Source: Cepaea nemoralis (taxonomy: Eukaryota > Mollusca > Gastropoda > Stylommatophora > Helicidae). Taken from it: 64,000 nt of DNA. Shown piece after piece: positions 9,703 to 20,300 of the stretch. The translations under genes and the position numbers were made by a program. Position 1 is the stretch's first letter; every line of letters begins with the position of its first letter. The stretch covers positions 737,739 through 801,738 of the forward strand of contig JACEFZ010017451.1 of the NCBI GenBank assembly GCA_014155875.1, in the 5' to 3' direction. The notes under the pieces were generated by a model. That model saw only the letters and a list, made by a program, of their open reading frames with translations. It searched no databases and was not told the origin of the DNA.

Positions 9703-10240
9703 GGTCAGCATGGCCGAATGGATAAGAACGCGTTCTTAAACATCCGAGGTGTGCTGATGCCGAGGTAAGGGGTTCGGCCCCTACAGCGGACAGTTGGACT
9801 AAAATGTTGACCTATCGTCCTTGACTTGGGGACGTAAATTACAAGTACCTCTGAAGTCGGAGTGGGTTCGCCTGATGGCGAGGGACGCTGTTAATGGGGA
9901 AGGCTAATCCACACGCAAAATTCAGCCCAGAACTACTGGAAGTGCCTGCTCCGTGGCGATGGCATTACGGACGCAGTTCGTAATTCCGCTTACCTCGCGT
10001 TCAAAAAACAGCTACAGACTATTTGCCAGTAGACCGTTTTGCGTTGGTTGTTTACGAAATGGTACGGGTACCGGTCGTTCAGAAAGCAATGGCAAACTAC
10101 TGAACGTAAACTTGCCAAGAGTTAACAGCAAAACATGCAGGTGTTGACTGTGACCTCCTGTGGTGGATATGCAACTAACTGGTTTTAACTACTATAACTA
10201 GTGTGTCTGGACTACGCTTCCGTGTAAAGCGAGCAAGCGT
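9703..10240 (+). mobile_element. SINE-B interrupted by SINE-A
   Basis: The head GGTCAGCATGGCCGAATGGA (A box) and GGGTTCGGCCCC (B box) open the element. The body follows to 9,937. It resumes at 10,204-10,240 with TAGTGTGTCTGGACTACGC. The uninterrupted copy at 62,297-62,575 reads straight through ACTACTATAAATAGTGTG, confirming that the SINE-A piece is foreign. Confidence 0.85.
9938..10196 (+). mobile_element. SINE-A, full length, nested in SINE-B
   Basis: AACTACT at 9,931-9,937 is repeated at 10,197-10,203, a 7-bp target duplication. The element carries GTGGCGATGGCATTACGGAC (head), a decayed B box (GCGTTCAAAAAACAGC) and the core GTCGTTCAGAAAGCAATGGC. It ends GGATATGCAACTAAC. Confidence 0.87.
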
Positions 10241-10746
10241 AAAAAAAACTGGTCAAGGTTTACAGGGAAGCCATTCGATCCACTGGCCAGGGGTCATGCC
10301 ATAGTGAGTCGGAAGTACAGACCACAACAATATGGGTCTGATACCATGTCTAACCCAATACAACTGAAGGCTTGTAGAAGGGTTATCTGCACTGTTAAGA
10401 CATGACCTCGTAGATGTGAACAATTCAGCATGCTCCACGCGTCTGGATAGTCAAGTTTTCTAACTGGTGGTGAACTGTATCGCTTCTTTTAAAACCAGGT
10501 CGCGGGATCGATCTAGCACACCGAGATCGCTTGATTGATCTGACACACCCATCACTATGTGCTCTGCCAGCTGGCGTAGGCATGCATGTCTCCACACAGC
10601 TCCGGGTCCTGGGTGTCCTGGGTCGTTAATTATATGCCTCCATGCAACCGTCGCAGTATGTCCAACACCATTGCTCTATGTCTGCCCTTGCTTCTTTTCC
10701 CGCCGATCTCCAATGCCTCAATTCATGACCACAAATCTCCCTTTGT
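10241..10746. other. Unclassified, with one solitary 34-bp satellite unit
   Basis: Bases 10,262-10,300 read GGGAAGCCATTCGATCCACT then GGCCAGGGGTCATG, a single unit of the satellite that ends 2.2 kb away. Bases 10,555-10,720 resemble the minus strand of RTE-A weakly. Nothing else was recognised. Confidence 0.55.
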
Positions 10747-10808
10747 CGTCATCATCATCATCATCAGCATCATCATCATCACCATCATCATAATAATCAT
10801 CATCATCA
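10747..10808 (+). repeat. (ATC)n microsatellite
   Basis: About 20 units with AGC, ACC and AAT interruptions. Confidence 0.92.
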
Positions 10809-11104
10809 AGCAATCAAGCGTTGTGGGGAGGAATAATTGGTGCCCCGACGCCCGATGGGCGGCATTGGACAGTATCATTCCGTGTGACTGTACAATTTCT
10901 TTGATGTCATCAATCTATTTTCTTCTTGGGTGTCCTCTTTCTCTATTAGCAGATCTTCGTTGATGTACGGCCAGTGCTTGTAATTCTTGGTGTTGCATTC
11001 TAACGAGCCTTCTTAATAGTTGTGTATACAGTTCTGCTTTCATTAGCCATTTTCAGACTCTCGTTGTTTGGTACGCTGGTAGTCCAAGGTATTCGTAACA
11101 TTCG
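10809..11104. other. Unclassified, possible minus-strand LINE remnant
   Basis: It lies on the side of the (ATC)n tract where a minus-strand RTE-type LINE would sit, and its composition is compatible. I could not read a convincing frame. Confidence 0.3.
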
Positions 11105-11290
11105 TCTCAGAGGTCGGGGTCTGTGGATTCACAATCCCGACATCCCGGGTGTGAAGTCACTCGCGTGAAGCAGACTGCTTTACTTTGAATTTCACAATGG
11201 GTGAGCGTCGGCCGTTCAGAAAGCAGAGGCAAACTATTGAACGTACAATTGGTTAGAAAATCACGAGCAGCCAATAAATGCTGGGGCAAT
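11105..11290 (+). mobile_element. SINE-A, diverged copy
   Basis: It keeps CGTCGGCCGTTCAGAAAGCA, GGCAAACTATTGAACGTAC and AATGCTGGGG. The head region (GGTGTGAAGTCAC) is decayed. It is an older copy than those at 9.3 and 58.2 kb. Confidence 0.72.
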
Positions 11291-11329
11291 TATGCTGTTG
11301 AAATCAGTTTTGTGCAAGCAGAAAGATTT

Positions 11330-11545
11330 CCTTTTGAATTTGCGTTAACCTGGGGATAAATGATGCTCCTCATTCGAACACTATCAATGACTATGTGTGG
11401 TAAGTATTTCAGCCACAGTATAATTCATTTATTCACTTCATATGATATATGACCCTGCAGTATGCACCTGCAGAGATGCAGCGAGATATGCCAGGCATTA
11501 ATTAGTGCAGTATATTGTTTGTGACTTCTGTGTTTACAATAGCAC
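11330..11545 (+). mobile_element. MITE-3, partial copy
   Basis: It matches 26,960-27,130: TATTTCAGCCACAGTATAAT, ATATGACCCTGCAGTATGCA, then GAGATGCAGCGAGATATGCC and a terminal GTGCAGTATATTGTTTGTG. It shares its end with the inverted-repeat copy at 29,542-29,788. Confidence 0.7.
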
Positions 11546-11834
11546 TGAACCAAGAGGTGAAGAAAAGACACAGGCGCTGGTTGGGGCACACATAGAGAAA
11601 TCCTGGGAATGTATAACTAGAAAGGCCTGTGTTTGGAATATACGGGGCACAAGAACCAGAGGAGGAACTAGAAATACAAATACAGGGAGGAGAGAAGTAG
11701 AAACAGAAAAGAACAATACGGGAGGACATGAACGGGGCTGCTGGAATAGCTGAGGGTAGAAGGGCTTGGGTGGGTTGCTTGCCAGTCGATGCCCCAATGG
11801 AAGATAAGAGGAGAAAGAAGACAAGGAGTTGAGT
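11546..11834 (+). repeat. Dispersed repeat and unclassified sequence
   Basis: Bases 11,725-11,830 resemble 6,330-6,425. The rest is purine-rich with no recognised content. Confidence 0.45.
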
Positions 11835-12110
11835 CCAGAACGGACATTCCCATGCGCGCGGGTCCTTATCTTCAACAACCAGCGAAGAGTCCCATTTTCT
11901 TACGTTACCATTTGCAATCAGATTATTAGTCCGTTTGGCCTTTCCTCTGAAAAGAACTACACACAAGACCTCGGTATGCGCTACTCCTAGCTCTCCTCAT
12001 CTTTGCCCGGCTTGTGCACGGATGCAGTACTACCTGCCCACTGAATCACGGATAACACATGCCTCGCAAGGTAGCCTCACTACAGGTTGTCTCTACCCGC
12101 CTCCACGTTA
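11835..12110 (-). mobile_element. I-2 LINE 3' fragment
   Basis: It shares CAGCGAAGAGTC, AATCAGATTATTAGTCC and CCTCTGAA with the other I-2 3' ends (for example 28,000-28,100 and 41,790-41,840). No intact domain is present. Confidence 0.6.
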
Positions 12111-12577
12111 ACTGTGTTACGGGATTATGGGGCGAGTGACCAGTTACATTGCAGACAAGTTTGCCTTTCTCTAACACTGTGAGGAAAGGAGTCACTTTGA
12201 TGTAAAGTTTTTGGGCGTTTGCTAGCTTTGAACTCAGGCGTTGTCCATACATGTGGTACTACCTCTATAGTCCATTCACATTTGGTTGCCCCAATATAAA
12301 ACATCCATATCTCAGTAACCAACTGAGGGAAAATGATAATATTTATCATTATAACCTTATCATTATGTTCATCCAACAAACACATTTTTGTTCTGGAGAT
12401 TGTACAGTAGATGTCAATGTTTGTTTATATGCGGTATATAATTTACGGGTCAGAGATGAAGTGCATATTATTAAATGTATTACATCTTCACCCAGAAACA
12501 TCAGCGCTCAATAGTTAATTTTCTCGTGGTGTGGTACACGAGAATGACCTTATGACAAACACTTCGCTTAGGGGAAC
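12111..12577. other. Unclassified spacer
   Basis: AT-rich sequence with no recognised element or exon. Confidence 0.4.
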
Positions 12578-12605
12578 GGGGGGGGGGGGGGGGGGGGGGG
12601 GGGGG
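12578..12605 (+). repeat. Poly-G tract
   Basis: An uninterrupted run of 28 G, about 340 bp upstream of the Tc1-like transposase remnant. Confidence 0.95.
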
Positions 12606-12945
12606 CGCGTTCAGAGGTGTCGTCAGTAATGTGGGTGCTTTCATAAAACGTGATTATTTTTTTAAAATACAAATCTTACCAGTTATCGCTAACATCTGAA
12701 TGTGTGAATATTGTTGAATGGGATTGAATGTGAAATTGTATACACTTCAAAGCATCGCTATGAAGTTGTACACATATTTTTTTTTATCAAGAAGCTGACC
12801 GCAGGAAACTGTTTTATATACTATTACAAATTCCGAGAAAAGAACAGCGCATGCATCGGGTTTGAGTAAACGGTCATTTCGTCGATGGGTGCAGGAGTCT
12901 GGAATGTAACCACCACGCAATAAGCAAACGGTATTTAGAAAGGCA

Positions 12946-13990
12946 ATTGTAGACAGCTTTGACAAGGATGTCATAAGGCGAGCTATTATAAAAGTCCTGG
13001 ATACCAAAGAAACAGTGACTGTGAGAAATCTTAGGTTGAGAAAAAACAATGACATATAGCTATCCAAGACAACTTTGTGGAAAATTATAAGGACATTAGA
13101 CTTCGCCTTTAGAAAGTACAAGGGAGGTAGAAATATCATTTGCGAACAGCTGCATTTAGGAGCCATCAGAAGCAAATACCTACGTGAAATAAGGGAAACG
13201 CGCAAAGAAAATTATGACCTAGAGTATTTGGATGAAACGTGTATCAATGCGCATCACGCAAATGAAAAGGAATGGCAATCAGTGGATGGAAAGATAAAGC
13301 GATGTATGCCCAGTAGTAAAGGACAGCGTTTGGTCATAGCCATTGCTGGTAGTACGCATAATGTCTTACTACAGAATGCTGGACTCGTGTTCGTATCAAA
13401 ACATACAGACAATAGGGATTATCATAATGAGATGAATGGTAATGTATTTAGAGATTGGCTCGAGTGTAAAGTGCTTCCATCTCTAGGTAGACTGTCTTGT
13501 CTAATTAGGGATAATGTATCATATCACAATGTTGTTGCCCAAGAAGACAAAATACCTACGGCATCGAGCACAACGGAAGCAATAAAGAAATGGCTCCGAA
13601 TGGAAAACATACCATTTCCAGAAACGTATTTCTAGCTAGAATTGTTGTCCCTTGTAAAACAGACGCCAAAAAGCAAGAAATGTCAAATTGACAAGTTAAT
13701 AGAAGAACATGGCCGTGGGTGATTGAGACATCCACTGTACCATTCTCAGTTTAACCCTGTAGAACTTGTGTGGGCTAAAATTAAAGGACAGGTGGCAGTT
13801 GACAATACTATATTCAAATTGTCTAATGTCAAGATACTAACCCAGTCTGTGCTGTTAAATATTGATAAAAGTTAGTGGAACAAAATGTGAGGACCAATGT
13901 GTTGAAAGAGGAAGATAACTATTGGAGAGAGGATGGATTGAATTTTATGCAACCGAGAGCAGTCATCAACCTACTGGAATCGTCCGACAC
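12946..13990 (+). pseudogene. Tc1/mariner-superfamily (IS630-type) transposase, broken
   Basis: Reading through stops, one frame gives an N-terminal segment FDKDVIRRAIIKVLDTKE, then a stop at 13,057. TTLWKIIRTLDFAFRKYKG and IRSKYLREIRETRKENYDL follow. The DDE domain shows three acidic blocks: YLDETCINAHH, a RDNVSYHN block with GDYHNEMN-like NRDYHNEMNGNVFRDWL before it, and after stops at 13,633 and 13,720, YHSQFNPVELVWAKIKG. This pattern fits the DDE_3-type Tc1-like transposases common in arthropods and molluscs. The longest unbroken frame is 186 residues (13,075-13,635). All three breaks are in-frame stops, without a frameshift. Terminal inverted repeats were not identified. It can no longer encode a working enzyme. 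Confidence 0.85.
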
Positions 13991-14732
13991 AGATTAAGGT
14001 CTGGGCAGATGCAGACGTGAATCCACACGCATATCTACTGGGATATTTTTGCTCCAACTGTTCAGAATAACTGCAGGCCCTTAACATGACAGCATCGGCA
14101 CAAACAATACAACTTGTCAATGGCAATATTTGTATTTCACAGTGATGAATTTTCAGTTCCGCAAGCCCTCAACGGTGACAAGCAACTGGCATTGAAAAAA
14201 AAAAAAAACTATCTCGCATTGAATACCATCAGAAGAGTAATATTGCGGTGGAAACTGACATATTGTGGTATAGCAAGAAACGTGAGAAGAAACACGTTAT
14301 CAAATGAGGGGACAACACACGAACATACGAATAATTCTATAAACGTCAATGAAAAGAGGACCAACGTCTTGGCCGTTACGAAGGAAGCTCACTACAGAGA
14401 CATTCATAGTTATATTCGTCGTGCAAAACAGGTAATCATGTTCCTATCAGCAGAGTAGTCATTGCACCCACTCCCATACGAATCTGGATACGCCTTGTGT
14501 CGCCACGCGTAACTGTAAAACAAGTTTGTTAGCGTGAATTCACTAGTTTTTCGCCAAAACATCAAAGAAATGTCGCTGCTTTCCATGATTTAAGGTGCCT
14601 TTGGACCTATCAAAGACATATTCCTTGGGTGGGGGTAAATATAAGACGGCAGGAAACATTTCATAACCATACAACAGACAGTTTTCGCAAAAGTTGATCG
14701 TGAATGCGGGAAATAATTTCTGAATGGACTAT
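13991..14732. other. Unclassified stretch
   Basis: Possibly the tail of the Tc1-like element. The 114-residue frame at 14,114-14,458 has no recognisable domain, and an A-run falls within it. I do not call a gene. Confidence 0.4.
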
Positions 14733-14820
14733 AGTGATTGTTGCGTGCGGATTGGCTTTCCCTATTACCAGTGTTCCTCGCCATCAGGCAAACCTACTCC
14801 GACTTCTGAATTACTTGCTA
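14733..14820 (-). mobile_element. SINE-B, left piece interrupted by mariner
   Basis: It matches the minus-strand SINE-B body (GATTGGCTTTCCCTATTACC, then CCTACTCCGACTTCTGAA) up to TTACTTGCTA. It continues at 16,156 with TTTACGTCTCCAAGTCAAGG, as expected from the uninterrupted copies. Confidence 0.85.
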
Positions 14821-14844
14821 CGAGGGGAAGTCAATAAGTAAGTC

Positions 14845-15900
14845 ACAAATGGCTGTAGAAAAATAACTAAATACGATAACAACTTGAAACCAGTTTATTT
14901 GTATACATACATTGTACCTTGTTTTCTCAACATAATTTCCACCAACATTGATGCAGTTATCCCATCGGTTTATCAGTCCCCCCAAACCAGCTGCATAGAA
15001 CTGCATGCTCTGTTTTCTAAACCACGTTTTCACTTCACATTCATCTTCGGTGTCATTCGCAAAATGTCTCCCGCTGAGGTGGGTTTTCAGTGGACCAAAA
15101 AGGTGGAAATCGCTAGGGGCTAAGTCGGGGCTCTAAGGTGGATGTTCCAGAACTTCCCACATTAGTTGGTTAATTTTATCCTGAGTTAATCGAGCCGTAT
15201 GTGGTCTGGCATTGTCATGAAGAAGCAACACTCCTCTAGTCAGCAGTCCTGGACGTTTCCTTCGAATTGCATCATGAAGCATCGATAGAACTTCACAGTG
15301 CGATTCAGAATCCGCATTGTCACCTTTCTTCTTAAAATTGGTTAAAAGCACTAATTGAGAAGCCCAGAACACTGTCAGCATAACCTTCCCTGCTGATGGC
15401 ATAACCTTGAATTTTTGGACACAAGGCGAAGAAGTATGCTTCCATTGCATTGAAGCACGCATCGATTCGGGCTGGTAGTGATGCACCCATGATTCGTCCC
15501 CGGTAACAGTCCTGTTCAGCATGTCTTCTCCTTCATCTTCGTATCGACAGAGATGATGCAAGGACAGGCCACATCGGTTCATTATGTATTCCTCCTTCAA
15601 TTGTATTTCTTAAATTTCAATCGATCATGCATTATGCTGTATGTTGAACCATGTGAGCACCCTATTGCAGATGCTACAGAGTCTATCGTTACTCACCTGT
15701 CACCTCTAATCATCTCCTCCACCGGCTGCACGGATGCCTCTGTTGAAATCTCAACAGAACGACCAGATCGGGTTTCATCAACAATTTTAGAGTGTCCTTG
15801 AGAACATTTTTCTACCCAGCTATGCACAGCTTTACCGGACAAACATTTGTCAGCATAAACAAGAAGCATTTCCTTATGAATGTCTTTTGCAGGCAGCGCC
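14845..15900 (-). pseudogene. Mariner transposase, broken
   Basis: The N-terminal part reads AKDIHKEMLLVYADKCLSGK then SWVEKCSQGHSKIVDETRSG, the paired-type helix-turn-helix region. A stop interrupts it after MIRGDR, near 15,690. A frame change near 15,600 leads into YEDEGEDMLNRTVTGDESWV (first catalytic Asp). LLLHDNARPHTARLTQDKIN (second Asp) follows. A stop falls after LEHPP, near 15,133, and then SPDLAPSDFHLF carries the third acidic position. The C-terminus, INRWDNCINVGGNYVEK, is present. The domain order is complete, so the copy was recently full length. A 26-base C-run plus an A-run at 15,899-15,942 sit at the 5' end of the coding region. Confidence 0.9.
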
Positions 15901-15942
15901 CCCCCCCCCCCCCCCCCCCCCCCCAAATAAAAAAAAAAAAAA
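15899..15942 (+). repeat. Poly-C plus A-rich tract inside the mariner 5' region
   Basis: 26 C followed by AAATAA and an A-run. The expansion lies where the coding region should start. Confidence 0.93.
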
Positions 15943-16155
15943 CCACAACAGCATGTTGCTCTTTTGTTGTACACTCCGAAAGTACAGTCGCCATTTCTTT
16001 TATGCGCTGCGCATGCGCATGAGACACCTAGCGCCACCAGACGAACGGAAATATAAAGTTCGATGTTGCTGTCACCTAATGACACCTGCAGAAAACACCA
16101 ACTACATTTACCTGCCACCCCACAGAACTGTGTGACTTATTGATTCGCCCTCGTA

Positions 16156-16185
16156 TTTACGTCTCCAAGTCAAGGGCGAGAGATA
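16156..16185 (-). mobile_element. SINE-B, right piece after mariner
   Basis: TTTACGTCTCCAAGTCAAGG resumes the SINE-B body. The head beyond this point is lost. Confidence 0.75.
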
Positions 16186-16469
16186 TTCACACGTGTTGGT
16201 TAGCGCCCTTAGAAGTAGACGGAGGAAGTGGGCATTAGAGTACAGAATAGACAACATAAGAATCCGAAGCTATGGTTACCACACCGAGATTAAAACGTGT
16301 CGCCTCCAAATGACGACAGCGCAAATACAAGTGTATTTCGACGCATGACCAACTAGACAGTGCCCTGTCACCGGGCATCGGTGTTTATTAATTTCCACAG
16401 GTCTTGGTGGCCATTTGGTATGCTGGAGCCACTACACTCCCGCTTCTCCCAATCCAGACACAGTGGGCT
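16186..16469. other. Unclassified spacer
   Basis: No repeat partner or coding signal was recognised. Confidence 0.4.
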
Positions 16470-16625
16470 CGAAGTCAGTCGAGAACGATTTGGAACCAGA
16501 CCGTTTTGATTGGATTTTTTCTCAGTGATTTGAGAGTCGGCCGTTGAGACAGCAATGGGGAAGTCCTGAAAGTTAAATTAGCTAGAAAATCACAAACAGT
16601 GCCTAGATGCTGGGTGTTGAACCAA
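16470..16625 (+). mobile_element. SINE-A, strongly diverged
   Basis: Remnants ACCAGACCGTTTTGATTGG, GTCGGCCGTTGAGACAGCAA and AAAATCACAAACAGTGCC align with the SINE-A body in order. Confidence 0.6.
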
Positions 16626-16810
16626 TCAGTCAATCAAGTGCCGTCTCCACAATGACGGTTTGCTGCAATGGATCTTCAGCACTGTCTGTCTCTCACCTTG
16701 ATTGTAGATTCTGTTAGGTTGATATCTCTTGATGTTGTCTTCCCACTTGTATCGTTATCAGCCTCTTGCTCGCTTGCCCTCAGCCTTGCCCGCCTGTCCT
16801 CAACGTTATA

Positions 16811-16905
16811 AAATGACACAAAGTAGTGCAGCTTTACATAACAGAGTTAAGACACATACAGAACGTTGCGGCGATTAGCCTTCATCAGCAAACAAACACA
16901 TTCAC
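16811..16905 (-). repeat. Family P copy (left palindrome end)
   Basis: Read on the minus strand: TTTGCTGATGAAGGCTAATC, then GCCGCAACGTTCTG, then GTAAAGCTGCACTACTTTG. The GGC...GCC pair can form a short stem. Confidence 0.8.
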
Positions 16906-17883
16906 AAACACAACATACAGTCAAGGAGAACTCCTGTGACTACATTAGAAGGTGATGACAGGACGAGAGGAACAAATGCATGGAAAAAATAGAAGCAATG
17001 AAGAGAAAATGAGAATTGAAAAAAATGTTAATTGAAAAGAATGTTAGTTGAAGAAAATGTTTAATAGAAAAAATGTTAATAGAGAAAAAAACCTGCATAC
17101 TCACCTCACGTACTGATCTGTAAGTAACTAAGAAAATCTCGGGTGTAGTTATATCCGGTGCTGGGTGTTAAGGTTCAGTGAGCACATAGAAAGAAGGGGG
17201 CGGGGTAGGAGGCGTGCAAAATTGAAGGTGGTATTAACCAAGACCCCATAGTGTTATTATAGGGACGAGTCTTAAGGTCTGGGTGGACTGATGTGCGTGA
17301 ACACGTGTACATACATAGACACACTTCAACAGACAAAATGCTAGTGTATGTGGACATATGCAAAGTATATGCAAGAAGAGACAGACAGAGAGAGAGACCG
17401 AGAGAGAGACAGAGAGAGAAAAAGTGCCTGCGACATACCACATGGGGCCTACTGTACCCTACGAAATAGTCAGTATGGTTGATTGTCACACAACCCACTT
17501 CAGGAGCCACTCGCCCAGTGCTCGAGTTGTTGGGGCTGTGTAAGATCCAACCACTGGCAGTACACGTGAAGAAGGTATGCACAGAGAAGCCAGATGTAAG
17601 GGGAGAGAGAGAGGAGAGAGTGAGAGGAGAGAGCGAAAGGGAGGGGGAGAGAGAGAGAGGGAGAGACAGAGAGACAGAGGGAGCCTCTCTCTCTCCCCTT
17701 ACATCTGGCTTCTCTGTGCATACCTTCTTCACGTGTATTGCCAGTGGTTGGATCTTACACAGCCCCAACAACTCGAGCACTGGGCGAGTGGCTCCTGAAG
17801 TGGGTTGTGTGACAATCAACCATACTGACTATTTCGTAGGGTACAGTAGGCCCCATGTGGTATGTCGCAGGCACTTTTCCTCT

Positions 17884-18006
<123 letters not shown>

Positions 18007-18484
18007 TGCATATACTTTGCATATGTCCACATACACTAGCATTTTGTCTGTTGAAGTGTCTATGTATGTACACGTGTTCACGCACATCAGTCCACCCAGA
18101 CCTTAAGACTCGTCCCTATAATAACACTATGGGGTCTTGGTTAATACCACCTTCAATTTTACACGCCTCCTACCCCGCCCTCTTCTTTCTATGTGCTCAC
18201 TGAACCTTAACACCCAGCACCGGATATAACTACACCCTTGATTTTTTTAGTTACTTACAGATCAGTACGTGAGGTGAGTATGCAGGTTTTTTTCTCTATT
18301 AAAATTTTTTCTATTAAACATTTTCTTCAACTAACATTCTTTTCAATGAAAATTTTTTTTCAATTCTCATTTTCTCTTCATTGCTTCTATTTTTCCATGC
18401 ATTTGTTCCTCTCGTCCTGTCATCACCTTCTAATGTAGTCACAGGAGTTCTCCTTGACTGTATGTTGTGTTTGTGAATGTGTTT

Positions 18485-18610
18485 GTTTGCTGATGAAGGC
18501 TAATTGCCGCAACGTTCTGTATGTGTCTTAACTCTGTTATGTAAAGCTGCACTACTTTGTGTCATTTTATATTGTTTACACTTTCACAGCTTTACCGCAG
18601 TTCCACCTAA
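18485..18610 (+). repeat. Family P copy (right palindrome end and beyond)
   Basis: GCTGATGAAGGCTAATTGCC then GCAACGTTCTG, GTAAAGCTGCACTACTTTGT, TTGTTTACACTTTCACAGC and TTTACCGCAG. The last part lies outside the palindrome and is shared with 43,380-43,420 and 53,757-53,785. Confidence 0.8.
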
Positions 18611-18980
18611 TTTTCTTCACATTGTCCTCAACGTTGCCCATCAGTACGGATTTTATAAGTGTTATGTCGTGGCCGAAATATTTCACTTGCCTCTTTTTTA
18701 TTTCTTTCATCAACTCTTCTAATTCCCAAGTTTTTCTAGAACCTCTGAATCTGATTGTTTTTGTTTCCATGAAATACTTCATATTCTTCTGTATATCCAC
18801 ATCTCCTAGGCCTCTATTCGACTTTCTAGTTGCGTGTTCAGTGTCCAGACTTCCGCGCCATACAACCGTGTTAAATATACGTAACATTTGACAATTCTCA
18901 CTTTTAATACGCTGTTAATCTCTCTAGATGTTAATACTGATTTCATGATGTTGAAAGCAATTTTTGCCATTACTATTCTC
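18611..18980 (-). mobile_element. RTE-C LINE C-terminal fragment
   Basis: The minus-strand reading KTWELEELMKEIKKRQVKYF then GHDITLIKSVLMGNVED is the post-polymerase tail of an RTE-like ORF. It corresponds to the tail of the 20,784-21,240 copy (EIFRPH, RHITLIKK). No catalytic domain is present. Confidence 0.65.
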
Positions 18981-19243
18981 TTTTTGATAGGGGTTGAATA
19001 CGATGCCTTGTAAAAGACATGCAGCTAACTTAATGTACAGGCAGCCAAAACAAAGGTATGTCGGGTCATATGGCCACGGTCATAATGGAGACACTAGGCC
19101 TGTTTTCTCTCCCAGGCCTGCTTATTTTGTAAACAGACTTAATCTAGGTCTGAAACCGGGCGGAGGATGCAGGCATAGACCGTTGCCAGGCTGGGTAATG
19201 TCTTTCTGTCCAGGTTGTTTTCCTTTCCTACATCGAGCAGGAT

Positions 19244-19244
<1 letters not shown>
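18981..19244. other. Unclassified spacer
   Basis: No recognised feature. Confidence 0.4.

Positions 19245-19306
<62 letters not shown>
19245..19306 (+). repeat. (AG)n microsatellite
   Basis: 31 uninterrupted units. Confidence 0.96.
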
Positions 19307-19307
<1 letters not shown>

Positions 19308-19513
19308 ACTATACAGCCAGGTAACCGGAAATGACAGTAAGTTAATTGTAGATCAGGGCGCGGCCGTGTTTAGTAACACAGGCCTATGCGATGTTTTATT
19401 AGCCTGTGTGTTTGACGTCATGTTACACCCGAAGTAGCCAGTTTTTCGGTGGGTTCTCTTCTTCTTCATGCTGTTTAACAAAACGTTGACTGCGCTGTGT
19501 TTGTACAACAATA

Positions 19514-19858
19514 TACGGGGCTTCAACGGAAAACCTTAAAGTTTGTATGTGTGAATATATTCTGAAAAGGTAAAGAACAAATGTATTATTTTTCAATGTA
19601 ATCACCACTGCGGTCAATGCAAGTCCTCCAGCGCCGATAAAACGTTTGGATTCCTGTAGAAAAATTGACTCTGGAGTCACTACTCGGTGTTCCTGACCCG
19701 GTCGTGAAGTTTGTTACTGAAGTCATGCCGTTTTGAAACTTCCTACACCACTCATACACTTGCTGGACTGACAGGCATGCATCACCATACTGGACCTTCA
19801 TTCGCCGATGAATTTCTGTAAGTTTAACCCCGTCACTGATCAAGAGTGAAGTGGCCAT
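19514..19858 (-). pseudogene. Second mariner-type transposase, internally deleted
   Basis: The 90-residue minus frame starts MATSLLISDGVKLTEIHRRM and continues VQQVYEWCRKFQNGMTSVTN, a mariner N-terminal DNA-binding region. It then jumps to FSTGIQTFYRRWRTCIDRSG and DYIEK with a stop, the usual mariner C-terminus. The whole catalytic core is missing. The left end may begin at TACGGGGCTTCAACGG; the right terminus was not identified. It is a different family from the element at 14.8 kb. Confidence 0.82.
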
Positions 19859-20300
19859 CTTTAAACTGTCCCTATGACGTCGCTGTGTTCGTCTTCACCG
19901 TGATGCCACACACTGAACGCTCTTGACATCCTAGACAACAATATTGACAGTTTACAAGACAATGGCTTGGTTATTGACATTTCTGTCACACTTTTCATGT
20001 TTTTATGTGAAACCCCATCGTAGATACATTGCCGCGATCACAATGGCCGTAGGTAGTCTTCAGCTGCAAACAAAAACAAACATCACAGAACCAAGCAGTC
20101 ATTACGATGAAGAAGTAGACATCACTCCACTCGGAACACTGGGTGCACCCAACATAATGTGGGCATCACGACATTTCTGGGAAGTAAATTGCGTCCTGGC
20201 ATGACATTCATATCCTTACCCATCGAGTTGCCATTGGTGTATACAATATGGGGGTCAGCACCATATACCCATGGGTTTTCTTCAGTTTAAACTGTCAAAA
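19859..20300. other. Unclassified spacer
   Basis: An 86-residue frame at 19,944 has no recognised domain, and no gene is called. Confidence 0.4.

Larger units (their letters stand above)
14819..16155 (-). mobile_element. Mariner element, 1,337 bp, inserted in SINE-B at TA
   Basis: The left terminus TACGAGGGGAAGTCAATAAG and the right terminus read inward, TACGAGGGCGAATCAATAAG, are inverted repeats. Each begins with the duplicated TA. Length and termini match the usual 1.3-kb mariner. The interior encodes a transposase on the minus strand, now broken. Related deleted copies are at 57,236-57,811. Confidence 0.92.

Noticed and set aside
9703..9790. tRNA gene at the start of SINE-B
   Set aside because: A and B boxes are present, but there is no acceptor stem or proper anticodon arm, and the head is followed by the repeated SINE body in several copies.
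12747..13205. 152-residue minus-strand frame
   Set aside because: Antisense to the Tc1-like transposase remnant, with no domain of its own.
14114..14458. 114-residue plus-strand frame
   Set aside because: No recognisable domain, contains a Lys run from an A-tract, and lies between dead transposons.
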